Below are positions 5,354 to 5,358 of a stretch of DNA of 5,358 nucleotides, in pieces. The stretch is taken from contig DAOWHI010000192.1 in assembly GCA_030641505.1 (NCBI GenBank), forward strand, positions 1-5,358. The letters are read 5' to 3'. Under the pieces are notes generated by a model. The model searched no databases, was not told the DNA's origin, and was given only the letters and a program-made list of their open reading frames with translations. Source of the stretch: Gemmatimonadota bacterium. GTDB lineage: Bacteria > Gemmatimonadota > Gemmatimonadetes > JACCXV01 > JAHWKZ01. A program made the position numbers and the translations under genes. Positions within the stretch are counted from its first letter, which is position 1, and each line of letters begins with the position of its first letter.

Positions 5354-5358
5354 CTCCT
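5354..5358 (-). promoter_or_regulatory. Ribosome binding site of trmD
   Basis: The minus strand reads AGGAG at the window edge, 8 bases before GTG 5345. It marks the original trmD start although two stop codons follow within 28 codons. Confidence 0.6.

Overview
GC-rich bacterial DNA with six genes and one edge fragment. It shows no mobile element, CRISPR array or RNA gene. Three predicted secreted lipoproteins point to a diderm bacterium. The TrmD motif CGHYKDVDERV and the style of the RNase HII N-terminus recall Gemmatimonadota or other FCB-group relatives. That placement is a weak guess from memory and not a measurement.

Left part (1-2053), cell envelope. A lipoprotein-like gene runs off the left edge on the minus strand (1-144). 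It has a good Shine-Dalgarno site and a TTGACA-17-TAAGCT promoter. Next is a minus-strand six-bladed Kelch propeller lipoprotein (244-1218). Diverging from it on the plus strand is a GIN-domain (DUF2807) beta-helix lipoprotein (1337-2053). The shared 118-base gap between them holds the Kelch promoter, with two small inverted repeats lying over its -35 and -10 boxes.

Right part (2088-5358), housekeeping operon on the minus strand. Transcribed from right to left it carries trmD (tRNA m1G37 methyltransferase), rplS (ribosomal protein L19), rnhB (RNase HII) and a class I cysteine desulfurase of the NifS/IscS family. trmD-rplS-rnhB is a common bacterial translation cluster. The desulfurase start overlaps the rnhB stop by 8 bases, so its translation is probably coupled. 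It converges on the GIN gene with only 34 bases between stop codons.

I found no new multi-gene system. The oddities are inside familiar genes. (1) The conserved first 34 codons of trmD are readable from an intact RBS and GTG, but two TAG codons interrupt them. (2) RNase HII has G-V-S where the ribonucleotide-sensing G-R-G motif belongs. (3) rnhB has family-like N-terminal sequence but no ATG, GTG or TTG in frame ahead of it outside rplS. (4) rplS and the Kelch gene share a promoter geometry (-10 box ending 6 bases before ATG, no usable SD) that predicts leaderless mRNAs. Points 1 and 2 could be real divergence or consensus errors, and read-level data would decide.
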